Origin: Streptomyces verrucosisporus
GTDB lineage: Bacteria; Actinomycetota; Actinomycetes; Streptomycetales; Streptomycetaceae
DNA length: 64,000 bases
Assembly: GCF_017114865.1 (NCBI RefSeq)
Contig: NZ_JADEYH010000005.1
Span: forward strand, 124,001 to 188,000
Direction of reading: 5' to 3'
Shown here: positions 23,865-32,392 of the stretch, piece after piece
How the letters are laid out: each line of letters starts with the position of its first letter
How positions within the stretch are numbered: the stretch's first letter is position 1
Notes under the pieces: generated by a model
The model's database searches: none
What the model saw: the letters and a program-made list of their open reading frames with translations, nothing else
Told to the model about the DNA's origin: nothing
Program-made: the position numbers and the translations under genes

Positions 23865-24903
23865 AGTCGGCGTACGCGTCCCTGATCTGGTCGGTGGACA
23901 GGTCCAGGTGCTCGATGATCGTGTAGCGCCCGGGCCGGGTCTGCGGCGCGTACTCCACCGCGCGCACGAACTCGTCCTCGTCGAAGCCGATCTCGCCGGG
24001 CAGCACGGGCAGGCCGTGGCGGCGCAGCACGTCGACGATCAGCGCCGTCTGCTCCTCCGCTCCGCGCAGGTGCATCGCGAAGGCGGCGCCGAGCCCGCAC
24101 TGCTCGCCGTGGGCGGCGGCGCGCTTTGGGTAGAGCAGGTCGAAGGCGTGGTTGATCTCGTGGCAGGCGCCGGAGGCGGGGCGGCTGTCGCCGGCGACCG
24201 ACATGGAGATGCCGGTGAGCACCAGCCCCTCGGCCAGCACGGTGAGGAACTCGTCGTCGCCGCAGCCGCCCGGGTGGCGCAGCACCGCCTCGCCGGCCTG
24301 GCGGGCCATGGCGGCGGCCAGGCCGTCGATCGACTCGCCGGTGACCTTGTGGGAGAGCTCCCAGTCGGCCACGGCGGAGATGTTGGAGATCACGTCGCCG
24401 ACGCCCGAGCGCACGAAGCGGATCGGGGCCTCGCGGATGACGTCGAGGTCGATCACGATCGCGATCGGGTTCGGCACGCCGTACGAGCCGCGGCCGGCGT
24501 CGTTGTCGAGCGTGGCCACCGGGGAGCACAGGCCGTCGTGGCTGAGGTTGGTGGCGACGGCGACCAGCGGCAGGCCGATGCGCGCGGCGGCGAACTTGGC
24601 GCAGTCGATGATCTTGCCGCCGCCCATCCCGACGACCGCGTCGTAGTGGCCGGACTTCATCGCGTCGGCCAGCTTGATCGCGTTGTCCAGCGTCCCGCCG
24701 CCGACCTCGTACCAGTCGGCGCCCGGCAGGGCGGGCGCGAACCGCTCGCGCAGGGCCGCGCCCGAGCCGCCGCTGATGGCGATGGCGAGCTTGCCGGAGG
24801 CCGAGATGCGCTGGTCGACCAGGAGGGTCGCCAGGTCGTCCAGCGCACCGGGCCTGATGTCGACGACGACCGGCGAGGGGATGAGCCGGGTCAGTACTGG
24901 CAC
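23842..24903 (-). CDS. sn-glycerol-1-phosphate dehydrogenase-like iron/zinc alcohol dehydrogenase
   Basis: 353 residues of the EgsA/AraM branch of the iron-containing dehydrogenases. The NAD site is GMGGGKIIDCAKFAA. Probable metal ligands are Asp in NLSHDGLCSP and His in GACHEINHAFD and AAHGEQCG. Family members reduce dihydroxyacetone phosphate to glycerol-1-phosphate, or oxidise polyol phosphates. Glycerol-1-phosphate is rare in bacteria, so this enzyme plus the neighbouring nucleotidyltransferase suggests a special CDP-polyol. GTG 24903 has GGGAG upstream and overlaps the previous gene by 13 nt. Confidence 0.87.
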   Translation of the reverse strand: MPVLTRLIPSPVVVDIRPGALDDLATLLVDQRISASGKLAIAISGGSGAALRERFAPALPGADWYEVGGGTLDNAIKLADAMKSGHYDAVVGMGGGKIIDCAKFAAARIGLPLVAVATNLSHDGLCSPVATLDNDAGRGSYGVPNPIAIVIDLDVIREAPIRFVRSGVGDVISNISAVADWELSHKVTGESIDGLAAAMARQAGEAVLRHPGGCGDDEFLTVLAEGLVLTGISMSVAGDSRPASGACHEINHAFDLLYPKRAAAHGEQCGLGAAFAMHLRGAEEQTALIVDVLRRHGLPVLPGEIGFDEDEFVRAVEYAPQTRPGRYTIIEHLDLSTDQIRDAYADYVKAVSS

Positions 24904-25640
24904 GCGATCTCCCGCGCCTTGTTCAGGTCGTCGTGGTTGTCGATCTCGACCCACTTCACGTCGCCGATGGCGGCGGTGTCGATGGTGAGGCCGCGGTCGG
25001 CCATCTCCTGGTAGCCGTCCTCGTAGTACAGCTGCGGGTCGCGCTCGAAGGTGGTCTTCAGCGCGTCGGCCAGGTCGGCGGCGGCGTCGCCCTCGATGAG
25101 GGTCACGCCGATGTACTCGCCGGTGGCGCCGGCCGGGTCCATCAGCTTGGTGATGCGGCGCACGCCCCTGCCGGGCTCGGTGACGACCTTCATCTCCTCG
25201 TCGGCCAGCTTCTTGACCGTGTCGAGGGCGAGGATGATCCGCCGGTCCCCGCCGCGGGCGTCGAGCAGCGTCTGCTCGACGGAGACGGGGTGGACGGTGT
25301 CGCCGTTGGCCAGGATCACGCCCTCCTTGATGACGTCCCGGGCGCACCACAGGGAGTAGGCGTTGTTCCACTCCTCGGCCTTGTCGTTGTCCACCAGGTG
25401 GAGCTTGACGCCGTACTTCTTCTCCAGGGCGGCCCTGCGCTCGTAGACGGCCTCCTTGCGGTAGCCCACGACCACGGCGGCGTCGGTGAGGCCGACCTCG
25501 CGGAAGTTGCCGAGGGTGAGGTCCAGCACGGTGGTGGTGCCCTCGCCCGCCGGGTCCACCGGCACCAGGGCCTTGGGAAGGGTGTCGGTGTAGGGGCGCA
25601 GACGCCGTCCGGCGCCGGCGGCCAGCACGAGGCCGATCAT
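24891..25640 (-). CDS. sugar/polyol-phosphate nucleotidyltransferase
   Basis: 249 residues. The N-terminal signature LAAGAGRRLRPYTDTLPKALVPV defines the nucleotidyltransferase family, with NGDTVHP as the metal Asp and KWVEIDNHDDLNKA at the C-terminus. By position between two CDP-alcohol transferases it is most likely a cytidylyltransferase that makes the CDP-alcohol donor, as inositol-phosphate and LicC-type enzymes do. The nucleotide cannot be proven from the sequence. It starts at ATG 25640, overlapping the previous stop as ATGA. Confidence 0.87.
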   Translation of the reverse strand: MIGLVLAAGAGRRLRPYTDTLPKALVPVDPAGEGTTTVLDLTLGNFREVGLTDAAVVVGYRKEAVYERRAALEKKYGVKLHLVDNDKAEEWNNAYSLWCARDVIKEGVILANGDTVHPVSVEQTLLDARGGDRRIILALDTVKKLADEEMKVVTEPGRGVRRITKLMDPAGATGEYIGVTLIEGDAAADLADALKTTFERDPQLYYEDGYQEMADRGLTIDTAAIGDVKWVEIDNHDDLNKAREIACQY

Positions 25641-27532
25641 GCGGGTTCTCCTGTTTCGTCGTGTACGGCGGGTGCGTGTGAGGACACCCAGAAACGGACG
25701 CTCTCGGTGAGCACCGTGAGCGCCAGGGCCCCGGCCAGGGCCGTGAGCGCGATCGTGAAGCCCTGTCCGGCGGCCCAGAGGGCGGCGGCGGCCGTGACCG
25801 CCACAGCGCGTCCCTCGTGCCCGCCGATCGCCCGCACCAGCCGGTGCGGCGGGGCGCCGGTGCCGCCGCGGATGCGGTACACCGTGTCGTAGTGATGGTA
25901 GGCGACCGCCGCGACCAGCCCGAACGCGGCGGGCAGCGCCCCGTCCGCGTCCGACCGGGCGGCCAGCGCCAGGACCGTGGTGTACTCCGCCGCACGGAAG
26001 AAGGGCGGCACCAGCCAGTCCAGCGCGCCCGTCAGCGGGCGGGCGACGGCCAGCCCGGACAGGACGGCGTAGCCGAGCGCGGCGGCCGGCAGCCAGGGCC
26101 CGGCCGGGGCCCACAGCGCGGCGGCCACCAGACCGGCCGAGCCGAGCAGGGCCAGGGCCGGGGCGGCGAACGCGGACGGCCGCGCCCCCCGCGCCCGGGA
26201 CGCGGCGGCCCGGGCCACGCCCTCGGCCAGTGGTCCGGAGTCGGCCAGCTCGGTCAGGGCCCGGGCTGCGCGGTCGGTGCGCACGCCCCTGCGGGTCAGG
26301 GAGCGCAGCACCCGCCCGGCGGTGGTGTAGCAGGCGGCGAACGCGCAGCCGATCAGCAGCACGGTGAAGGTGGTGCGGGGGGTGGTGAGGGCGGTGAGGA
26401 CGGCGATCAGCGCCCAGCGTTCGCCGATCGGCAGCACGATCATGCGGCGGGCCCACACCGTCCAGCCGACCCGGTCGAGCTTCCCCGACAGGGCGGCGGC
26501 GGGGTTGGCGCTCCCGGCGGCGGGCTCCCCCTCGCGCTCCCGCCCGCCGTCCTCCCTGTAGTGGTCGGCCTCGTTGAAGGAGAAGTCCACCACGTGGCGG
26601 CAGGTCTGGAGCACCATCGCGCCCAGCGCCAGGGCCCACACGTCGTCGCCGCCGCGGGCCGCGCCGAGGGCCAGGCCCGCGTAGTAGGCGTACTCCTTGG
26701 CCCGGTCGAAGGTGGCGTCCAGCCAGGCTCCGAGCGTGGAGTACTTCAGCGCGTAGCGGGCGAGCTGGCCGTCGGCGCAGTCCAGCACGAACGAGGCGAT
26801 CAGCAGCACCCCGGCCGCGACGAAGCCGCCGCGGGTGCCGGTGGCCGCGCAGGCGGCGGCGACCAGCGCGGTGAGCAGCGAGGCGGTGGTCACCTGGTTG
26901 GGGGTGAGTCCGCGCCGGGCGCACCAGCGGGCGAGGTGACGGGAGTAGGGGCTGACGAGGAAGGTGGTGAAGAAGCCGTCGCGGGACTTCACCGCCGAGC
27001 GCAGCCGCACCCGCTCCTCGTCGACGGCCGCCACGGCCCGCTCCGCCTCGGCGCGCTCCGCGCCGTCGGCGGGTACGGCGGCGACGAGGACGCCCAGCTC
27101 GGGACGGTGCACGGCCGGAGCCCGGTCGTCCGCCTCCATGGCGGCGGCCGCCCGGCCGGGCAGTCCGGCCGGCTCGGGGGCGGCGGTGCGTGCCGCGCCT
27201 CCCGCCACGGGCGGCGCCACGGGTGCGGCGGCCGCGGAGGCGGCGGACACGGCGCGGACCAGGGCGGCGCGCGCGGTGGGCTGGACGGACAGTGCGCCGG
27301 GGATCGCGGCGGCGGGGAAGCGCGGGTCGGTCAGGGCCAGCCGCAGGCTGTGCGTGTGCCCGACGAAGCGGGGGTCGACGAGGGCGACGCGCTCACCGGC
27401 CGGGACGGCCGCCAGCGCCGCCTCCACCCCGGCGGCGTCCTCCGCCACCTGCACGTCGAAACCCAGCGACCGCAGACCGCCCTCCAGGGGCGCCCCCGCG
27501 ACCGGCGGACCGGTGAGAATGGCGGTCGACAA
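25637..27532 (-). CDS. large CDP-alcohol phosphotransferase with DUF5941 region
   Basis: About 631 residues, first gene of the leftward cluster. The N-terminal 180 residues form a soluble domain (FDVQVAEDAAGVEAAL, VALVDPRFVGHTHSLRLAL) of unknown role. Then comes a complete CDP-alcohol motif, DCADGQLARYALKYSTLG with both downstream Asp in AWLDATFDRAKEY. A further membrane region contains YHHYDTVYRIRGG, which I associate with DUF5941. About ten membrane helices are likely. I place the start at TTG 27532 because it gives the STAILTGPPV beginning I recall for this family, with AAGGAG 11 nt before; a longer frame to 27607 exists. Confidence 0.83.
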   Translation of the reverse strand: MSTAILTGPPVAGAPLEGGLRSLGFDVQVAEDAAGVEAALAAVPAGERVALVDPRFVGHTHSLRLALTDPRFPAAAIPGALSVQPTARAALVRAVSAASAAAAPVAPPVAGGAARTAAPEPAGLPGRAAAAMEADDRAPAVHRPELGVLVAAVPADGAERAEAERAVAAVDEERVRLRSAVKSRDGFFTTFLVSPYSRHLARWCARRGLTPNQVTTASLLTALVAAACAATGTRGGFVAAGVLLIASFVLDCADGQLARYALKYSTLGAWLDATFDRAKEYAYYAGLALGAARGGDDVWALALGAMVLQTCRHVVDFSFNEADHYREDGGREREGEPAAGSANPAAALSGKLDRVGWTVWARRMIVLPIGERWALIAVLTALTTPRTTFTVLLIGCAFAACYTTAGRVLRSLTRRGVRTDRAARALTELADSGPLAEGVARAAASRARGARPSAFAAPALALLGSAGLVAAALWAPAGPWLPAAALGYAVLSGLAVARPLTGALDWLVPPFFRAAEYTTVLALAARSDADGALPAAFGLVAAVAYHHYDTVYRIRGGTGAPPHRLVRAIGGHEGRAVAVTAAAALWAAGQGFTIALTALAGALALTVLTESVRFWVSSHAPAVHDETGEPA

Positions 27533-27809
27533 GAACGAACTCACTCCTTGGAAGCCGTACCGTCCGCGGCGCGGTCCGTAAGCGAGCGGCATCCGGGCAG
27601 CGGTCACAGTGCGCCATCACCCGTTCGGGGCAGGCAGCACGTGGCCAGAGGTTATCGGATAGGTGGAAGCGTCCGTTCACCCCGCATTCGCCGGGCGGAA
27701 GCGCCCCGCCGTCACGAAAGGTGACAGAACACCACGGACCGCGTCCCAGGATCCTCGATCCCGGCGACTCGCACAAGGAGCGTGTCAGCGACGGCCCGCG
27801 ACCGGTGGT
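27533..27809. other. divergent intergenic region
   Basis: About 280 bp between the divergent polymer cluster and galE. It must hold the cluster promoter. I see no convincing gene, no long dyad and no clear -35/-10 pair on the leftward strand. Confidence 0.5.
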
Positions 27810-27815
27810 TAGGCT
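27810..27815 (+). promoter_or_regulatory. -10 element of leaderless galE promoter
   Basis: TAGGCT followed by 6 nt and the galE ATG at 27822. No Shine-Dalgarno sequence is present, so transcription probably begins at the start codon. A -35 is not obvious. Confidence 0.6.
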
Positions 27816-27821
27816 GCGGCC

Positions 27822-28829
27822 ATGACGTGGCTGGTGACCGGAGGGATCGGATACGTCGGCGCCCATGTGGCGCGGGCGATGGCGGAGGCCGGTGAGAGGG
27901 TCGTCGTGCTCGACGACGTCTCCAGTGGCCTGCCCGAGCGGCTGCCGCCCGGCGTGCCCCTGGTGCGCGGCTCGGTCGCCGACCGGGCGCTGCTCGACCG
28001 CACGATCGCCGCGCACCAGGTCGCCGGCGTGGTGCATCTGGCGGCGAAGAAGCAGGTGGGCGAGTCGGTGGAGCATCCGCTGACGTACTACCGGGAGAAC
28101 CTGTACGGGCTCACGGTGCTGCTGGAGGCCGTGGTCGCCGCCGGGGTGCGGCGCTTCGTGTTCTCCTCCTCCGCCGCCGTCTACGGCATGCCGGACGTGG
28201 ACCCGGTCACCGAGGACACACCTTGCGTCCCGATGAGCCCCTACGGCGAGACGAAGCTGGCGGGCGAGTGGCTGGTGCGAGCCGCGGGGCGGGCCCACGG
28301 GCTGTCCACCGCCTGCCTGCGCTACTTCAACGTGGCGGGGGCCGCGCGGCCGGAGCTGTCCGATGTCGGCGTGTCCAACGTCATCCCGATGTTCTTCGAC
28401 GCCCTCACCCGCGGCGAGGCCCCGCGGATCTTCGGCGACGACTACCCCACCCCCGACGGCACCTGCGTGCGCGACTACATCCACGTCGCCGATCTGGCCG
28501 AGGCCCACCTGGCCGCCGCCCGCCGGCTGGCCGGGCTCCCGGCAGGCGGGGACCTGACGGTGAACGTGGGCACCGGCGAGGGCGTGTCGGTGCGGGAGCT
28601 GGCCGACCTCGTCGCCGGGATCACCGGTGTCCGCGAGCCCGCCCCGGTGGTCGTCCCGCGCCGCCCGGGGGACCCGGCGCGGGTGGTGGCCTCGGCCGGG
28701 CGGATCGGCGTGGAGCTGGGCTGGGCACCCCGGTACGGGGTACGCGAGATGGTGGCCTCGGCCTGGGAGGGCTGGCGCCTGCGCGGCGCCGGCGGTCTCC
28801 GCCGGGAGGCGGCCGCGCTCCCCGAGTGA
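27822..28829 (+). CDS. galE: UDP-glucose 4-epimerase
   Basis: 335 residues, an extended short-chain dehydrogenase. The NAD motif is VTGGIGYVGAHV, the catalytic pair lies in SPYGETKLAGEW (YxxxK) and the Ser/Thr in FSSSAAVYG. GDDYPTPDGTCVRDYIHVADLAEAH is diagnostic of GalE. It interconverts UDP-glucose and UDP-galactose and could feed the glycosyltransferase of the adjoining polymer cluster. The start ATG 27822 appears leaderless. It faces away from the cluster across about 290 bp. Confidence 0.9.
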   Translation: MTWLVTGGIGYVGAHVARAMAEAGERVVVLDDVSSGLPERLPPGVPLVRGSVADRALLDRTIAAHQVAGVVHLAAKKQVGESVEHPLTYYRENLYGLTVLLEAVVAAGVRRFVFSSSAAVYGMPDVDPVTEDTPCVPMSPYGETKLAGEWLVRAAGRAHGLSTACLRYFNVAGAARPELSDVGVSNVIPMFFDALTRGEAPRIFGDDYPTPDGTCVRDYIHVADLAEAHLAAARRLAGLPAGGDLTVNVGTGEGVSVRELADLVAGITGVREPAPVVVPRRPGDPARVVASAGRIGVELGWAPRYGVREMVASAWEGWRLRGAGGLRREAAALPE

Positions 28830-29006
28830 TCCGGGCCGGTACCCCGAACGAGCGGGCACCGTCCGCCAGGTGAATGGAAAGCGCAGGTCAGAGGGGATGA
28901 CAACGGTGTTCAGTGCCGCGTTGCCCCATACCCCCCGCCCGTAGTTCACTGGGATCGTCCGCACCGGTCGCAGGCGGCACCGGCCGCCATACGGGAGGCA
29001 TCGTTC

Positions 29007-29945
29007 ATGGGCGCAGGGCACAACCACGGCGGGCCGCGGCCGGCCGGACCGGGCACGGCGGGGGCCGCGTACCGGGGCCGGCTGCGCGCGGCCCTGGCCA
29101 TCGCGGTCGTCCTGCTGCTCGCCGAGCTCGCGGGCGCCGCGCTGACCGGTTCGCTGGCGCTGCTGGCGGACGCCGGCCATGTGGCCACCGACGCGGTCGG
29201 CATCGGGATGGCGCTGCTGGCGATCCGTGTCGCCAACCGGCCCGGCAGCGAGCGGCGCACCTTCGGTCTCGCCCGGGCCGAGATCCTCGCCGCGCTGCTC
29301 AACGCCCTGCTGCTGCTGGGGGTGGGCGGCTACATCCTGGTGGAGGCCGTCGAACGGCTGCGCCATCCCGAGGAGGTGCCCGGCGGGCTGACGGTCCTGT
29401 TCGGCGTCGTCGGTCTGGCCCTCAACGGCCTGTCCCTGGCCCTGCTGATGCGCGGGCAGCGGGAGAGTCTGAACGTGCGGGGCGCCTTCCTGGAGGTGGC
29501 GGCGGACGCTCTGGGCTCCGTGGCGGTGATCGCCGCCGCACTGGTGATCATGTTCACCGGCTGGCGGCAGGCCGACCCCGTCGCCTCGCTGCTGATCGCG
29601 GTGCTGATCGTGCCGCGGACGGTGCGGCTGGCGCGCGAGGCGATCGATGTCCTGCTGGAGGCCGCGCCCCGGGACGTGGACATGGCCGGGGTACGGGCGC
29701 ACATCCTGGGCGTGCCCGGCGTGGAGGACCTGCACGACCTGCACGTGTGGACCATCACCTCCGGCATGCCGGTGCTCTCCGCGCACGTGGTGGTCGGCCG
29801 GGAGGCGCTGGAGGCCGAGGGCGGCCACGACAGGATCCTGCGGGACCTCCACGGCTGCCTGGGCCGGCACTTCGACGTCGAGCACTGCACCTTCCAGCTG
29901 GAGCCGCACGGGCACGCGGCGCGCGAAGGGCGGCTGTGCCACTGA
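29007..29945 (+). CDS. cation diffusion facilitator (zinc-type efflux)
   Basis: 312 residues: a short His-containing N-terminus (GHNHGG), six predicted helices and a cytoplasmic C-terminal domain with a terminal HGHAAREGRLCH. The TM2 metal motif is LLADAGHVATDAVGIG (His and Asp). In TM5, GAFLEVAADALGS has Glu where zinc exporters usually have His, keeping the Asp. The family exchanges Zn, Co or Cd for protons. ATG 29007 has GGGAGG 8 nt upstream. No metal regulator is adjacent. Confidence 0.88.
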   Translation: MGAGHNHGGPRPAGPGTAGAAYRGRLRAALAIAVVLLLAELAGAALTGSLALLADAGHVATDAVGIGMALLAIRVANRPGSERRTFGLARAEILAALLNALLLLGVGGYILVEAVERLRHPEEVPGGLTVLFGVVGLALNGLSLALLMRGQRESLNVRGAFLEVAADALGSVAVIAAALVIMFTGWRQADPVASLLIAVLIVPRTVRLAREAIDVLLEAAPRDVDMAGVRAHILGVPGVEDLHDLHVWTITSGMPVLSAHVVVGREALEAEGGHDRILRDLHGCLGRHFDVEHCTFQLEPHGHAAREGRLCH

Positions 29946-30089
29946 CGCCGCGCGGCGCCCCGGCCGGCGCCGCGGGTGCTCCGTACCGCCCGCCCGGCGA
30001 GCGGCCCCCGTCCGTGTACGGCACACTGGAGCGGACAGTCGGAACATAGGAGAAACGCCGTTCCGACACACGCACGGTGAAGGGCGGAC

Positions 30090-30650
30090 ATGACCAACGG
30101 CACGGCGGACCCGATCATGCTCGAGCTGGTCGACGAGGACGGCAGGACGATCGGGACCGCGGAGAAGCTCTCCGCCCACCAGGCCCCGGGCCGGCTGCAC
30201 CGGGCCTTCTCCGTCTTCCTCTTCGACGAGATGGGCCGGCTGCTGCTCCAGCGCAGGGCGCTGGGCAAGTACCACTCCCCCGGTGTGTGGTCCAACACCT
30301 GCTGCGGCCACCCCTACCCCGGCGAGCCGCCCTTCGCCGCCGCCGCGCGGAGGGTCGGCGAGGAGCTGGGTGTGGCGCCCCGGCTGATGCTGGAGGCGGG
30401 GACAGTGCGCTACAACCACCCGGACCCGGCATCCGGCCTGGTCGAGCAGGAGTACAACCACCTCTTCGCGGGGCTGGTGCGGGACATGCCCCGGCCGGAT
30501 CCGCGGGAGATCGCCGAGACGGCGTTCGTGACGCCCGAGGAGCTGCTCAAGCGGCACGAGGCGGAGCCGTTCTCGGCCTGGTTCATGACGGTGCTGGACG
30601 CGGCGCGCGGCGGCATCCGCGAGGTGACCGGGGCCTCGGCCGGCTGGTGA
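30090..30650 (+). CDS. idi: isopentenyl-diphosphate delta-isomerase, type 1
   Basis: 186 residues with a Nudix fold. The catalytic Cys lies in WSNTCCGHPYPGE and the catalytic Glu in VEQEYNHLFAG; metal-binding His residues are in HQAPGRLHRAFSVFLF. It interconverts IPP and DMAPP, supplying the polyprenyl synthase and squalene genes 14 kb away. The length is normal. ATG 30090 lies about 9 nt after AAGGGCGG. Its nearness to the squalene and envelope-polymer genes resembles the S. coelicolor arrangement, from memory and unchecked. Confidence 0.92.
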   Translation: MTNGTADPIMLELVDEDGRTIGTAEKLSAHQAPGRLHRAFSVFLFDEMGRLLLQRRALGKYHSPGVWSNTCCGHPYPGEPPFAAAARRVGEELGVAPRLMLEAGTVRYNHPDPASGLVEQEYNHLFAGLVRDMPRPDPREIAETAFVTPEELLKRHEAEPFSAWFMTVLDAARGGIREVTGASAGW

Positions 30651-30699
30651 GGCACCCGGCGCCGCGGGCCGGCGGCCGTGCTCGCTCCGGCGGCCGTGC

Positions 30700-31338
30700 T
30701 CAGGGCGCCGGCGGCTCCCGCGGCGACGGCGGCAGGGGGGGCAGCGGCAACGCGACCCGGACCACCTTGCCGCCGGACGCGGTCCGCTCGGTCTCGCAGA
30801 AGCCGCCGGCCTCGGCGACGACGGCCTTGACCAGGAACAGCCCCCGCCCCCCGGTGTGCTCCCGCTCCGGGGCGGCGGCCGGCGCCGCGGGGCGGTAGGG
30901 GTGGCCGTCCTCGACGCCCAGGCGCACCCGGCCGGCGTCGAGGCGGACCTCGACGCCGATCTCCGCGGAGAGCAGGGCCGCGTGCCGCACGGCGTTGGTG
31001 ACCAGCTCGGAGAGGATCAGCAGCAGGCCGTCCATCAGTTCGTCGGCGAGTGGGGCCCCTCTGCGGCCAAGGAGGTCCCGCACGGCGTGGCGCGCCCGGT
31101 GCACGGAGGACTCGTGCACCGGGACGGTGAAGCGCCAGGCGCCCTCGTACGGCAGGGGGCGGGGCGGGGGCTCGGGCCGGGCATACGGCTGCGGTTGCTC
31201 CCGTGGCCGTTCCCGTAACTTTTCTCGCGGCTGCTCCTGCGTGCGGGGCCGCGGTCGCGACGGCCCGGCGGGGCGGCCGGCCGCCGCCACCGGCGGTCGG
31301 CCGCCCCGGTCAGGGAGGAAGTCCCCGCGGATGTCCAT
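30700..31338 (-). CDS. anti-sigma-factor-like histidine-kinase-type ATPase, TTA-containing
   Basis: About 212 residues. The C-terminal 130 residues are a HATPase_c_2 (SpoIIAB/RsbW-like) domain with N box LSELVTNAVRHA, G1 VEDGHPYRP and G2 GGRGLFLV. The first 75 residues are a Pro/Arg/Gln-rich disordered leader. Streptomyces has many such solitary ATPases, thought to act as anti-sigma or signalling partners. Leu-41 is TTA (complement of 31216-31218), so translation should depend on bldA. I chose ATG 31338; an upstream open frame to 31470 lacks a good site. Confidence 0.82.
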   Translation of the reverse strand: MDIRGDFLPDRGGRPPVAAAGRPAGPSRPRPRTQEQPREKLRERPREQPQPYARPEPPPRPLPYEGAWRFTVPVHESSVHRARHAVRDLLGRRGAPLADELMDGLLLILSELVTNAVRHAALLSAEIGVEVRLDAGRVRLGVEDGHPYRPAAPAAAPEREHTGGRGLFLVKAVVAEAGGFCETERTASGGKVVRVALPLPPLPPSPREPPAP

Positions 31339-31575
31339 CTGCCGCACCCCGATCTCGGCTCCCGCCGGCCGCTTCTGTCCGGCTCCGTTCCGGGCCGGTC
31401 CCGGACCGGTTCCTCGAAGAGTGTCGGCCCGCGGTGCGCACGGCCCGCCCCTGTGACTGCAAGTCGGCACCTATCGATGGCAATTGACAGAAAGACCTAC
31501 GCGCCGTTCGCGGCTGTGACCGGCCTTGCGCGATCGTTTCTGCGGTCCCGTCGCGGCCCCCACGCCTTCTGCCGT

Positions 31576-31581
31576 TACGAT
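31576..31581 (+). promoter_or_regulatory. -10 element of a leaderless promoter
   Basis: TACGAT followed by 7 nt and ATG 31589, with no ribosome site. The -35 is not clear. Confidence 0.5.
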
Positions 31582-31588
31582 CCGGCCC

Positions 31589-32383
31589 ATGTCCGCGCAC
31601 ACACCGCCGGCCGGCGGCCCGGCCCTGCCGGTCTCCGTCCAGGACGGCGTCGCCACCCTCACCATCGACAATCCGGCCAAGCGCAACGCGATGACGCCGG
31701 ACATGTGGCGGCGGATGCCCGCCGTGCTGGAACGGCTCGCCGCCGACCCCGCCGTACGGGCCCTGGTCCTCACCGGCGGGGGCGGCACCTTCTGCGCGGG
31801 CGCCGACATCTCCGCCCTGCGCGAGGACGACGGGGAGTCCCGCCGTCTGGCGGTGGCCGCCGAGGAGGCGCTGGCGGCCTTCCCGCGGCCCACGCTCGCG
31901 GCCGTGCGCGGGCACTGCGTGGGCGGCGGCTGCCAGCTCGCCGTCGCCTGTGACCTGCGCTTCGCCGCCGAGGGGGCCCTGTTCGGCATCACCCCGGCCA
32001 GGCTCGGCATCGTCTACGGCGCCTCCTCCACCCGGCGCCTGGTCTCCCTGGTCGGCCCGGCCACCGCCAAGTACCTGCTGTTCTCGGGTGAGTTGATCGG
32101 CACCGAGCGGGCCCTGCGCACCGGGCTGGTCGACGAGGCGCATCCGGAGGGCGAACTGGAGGAGCGGGTCGCGGTGTTCGCGCGGCTGCTCGTCTCGCGC
32201 TCGCAGCTCACCCAGGCCGCGGCCAAGGAGTTCGCGAACGGCGCCGGGGCCGGCCCCGTGCCGCCGGAGCGGATCGCGTACTGGGAGGAGCGCGCCCGGG
32301 AGAGCGGAGAGCGCGCCGAGGGCGTGGCCGCCTTCCTGGAACGGCGCCCTCCGGTCTTCACCTGGTCACTTACCGACGGGTAG
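31589..32383 (+). CDS. enoyl-CoA hydratase/isomerase family protein
   Basis: 264 residues of the crotonase fold. The CoA/oxyanion segments are NPAKRNAMTPDMWRR, GTFCAGADISALRE and VRGHCVGGGCQLAVACDLRFA. Of the two Glu residues of true hydratases, only the region around GITPARLGIVYG can be judged, and its acidic residue is not obvious; the reaction is therefore uncertain. It precedes the SCO6745-family gene by only 9 nt, but that gene also has its own promoter. The start ATG 31589 appears leaderless. Confidence 0.85.
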   Translation: MSAHTPPAGGPALPVSVQDGVATLTIDNPAKRNAMTPDMWRRMPAVLERLAADPAVRALVLTGGGGTFCAGADISALREDDGESRRLAVAAEEALAAFPRPTLAAVRGHCVGGGCQLAVACDLRFAAEGALFGITPARLGIVYGASSTRRLVSLVGPATAKYLLFSGELIGTERALRTGLVDEAHPEGELEERVAVFARLLVSRSQLTQAAAKEFANGAGAGPVPPERIAYWEERARESGERAEGVAAFLERRPPVFTWSLTDG

Positions 32384-32386
32384 CGT
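32357..32386 (+). promoter_or_regulatory. promoter inside the end of the crotonase gene
   Basis: TTCACC (32357-32362), an 18-nt spacer, TAGCGT (32381-32386), then 6 nt to ATG 32393. The promoter overlaps the 3' end of the preceding gene and would give a leaderless message. Confidence 0.6.
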
Positions 32387-32392
32387 GCGGGT

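Noticed and set aside
30669..30701. 15-bp direct repeat CCGGCGGCCGTGCTC, two copies 18 bp apart
   Set aside because: It lies between converging gene ends, is simple GC-rich sequence and has no promoter context.
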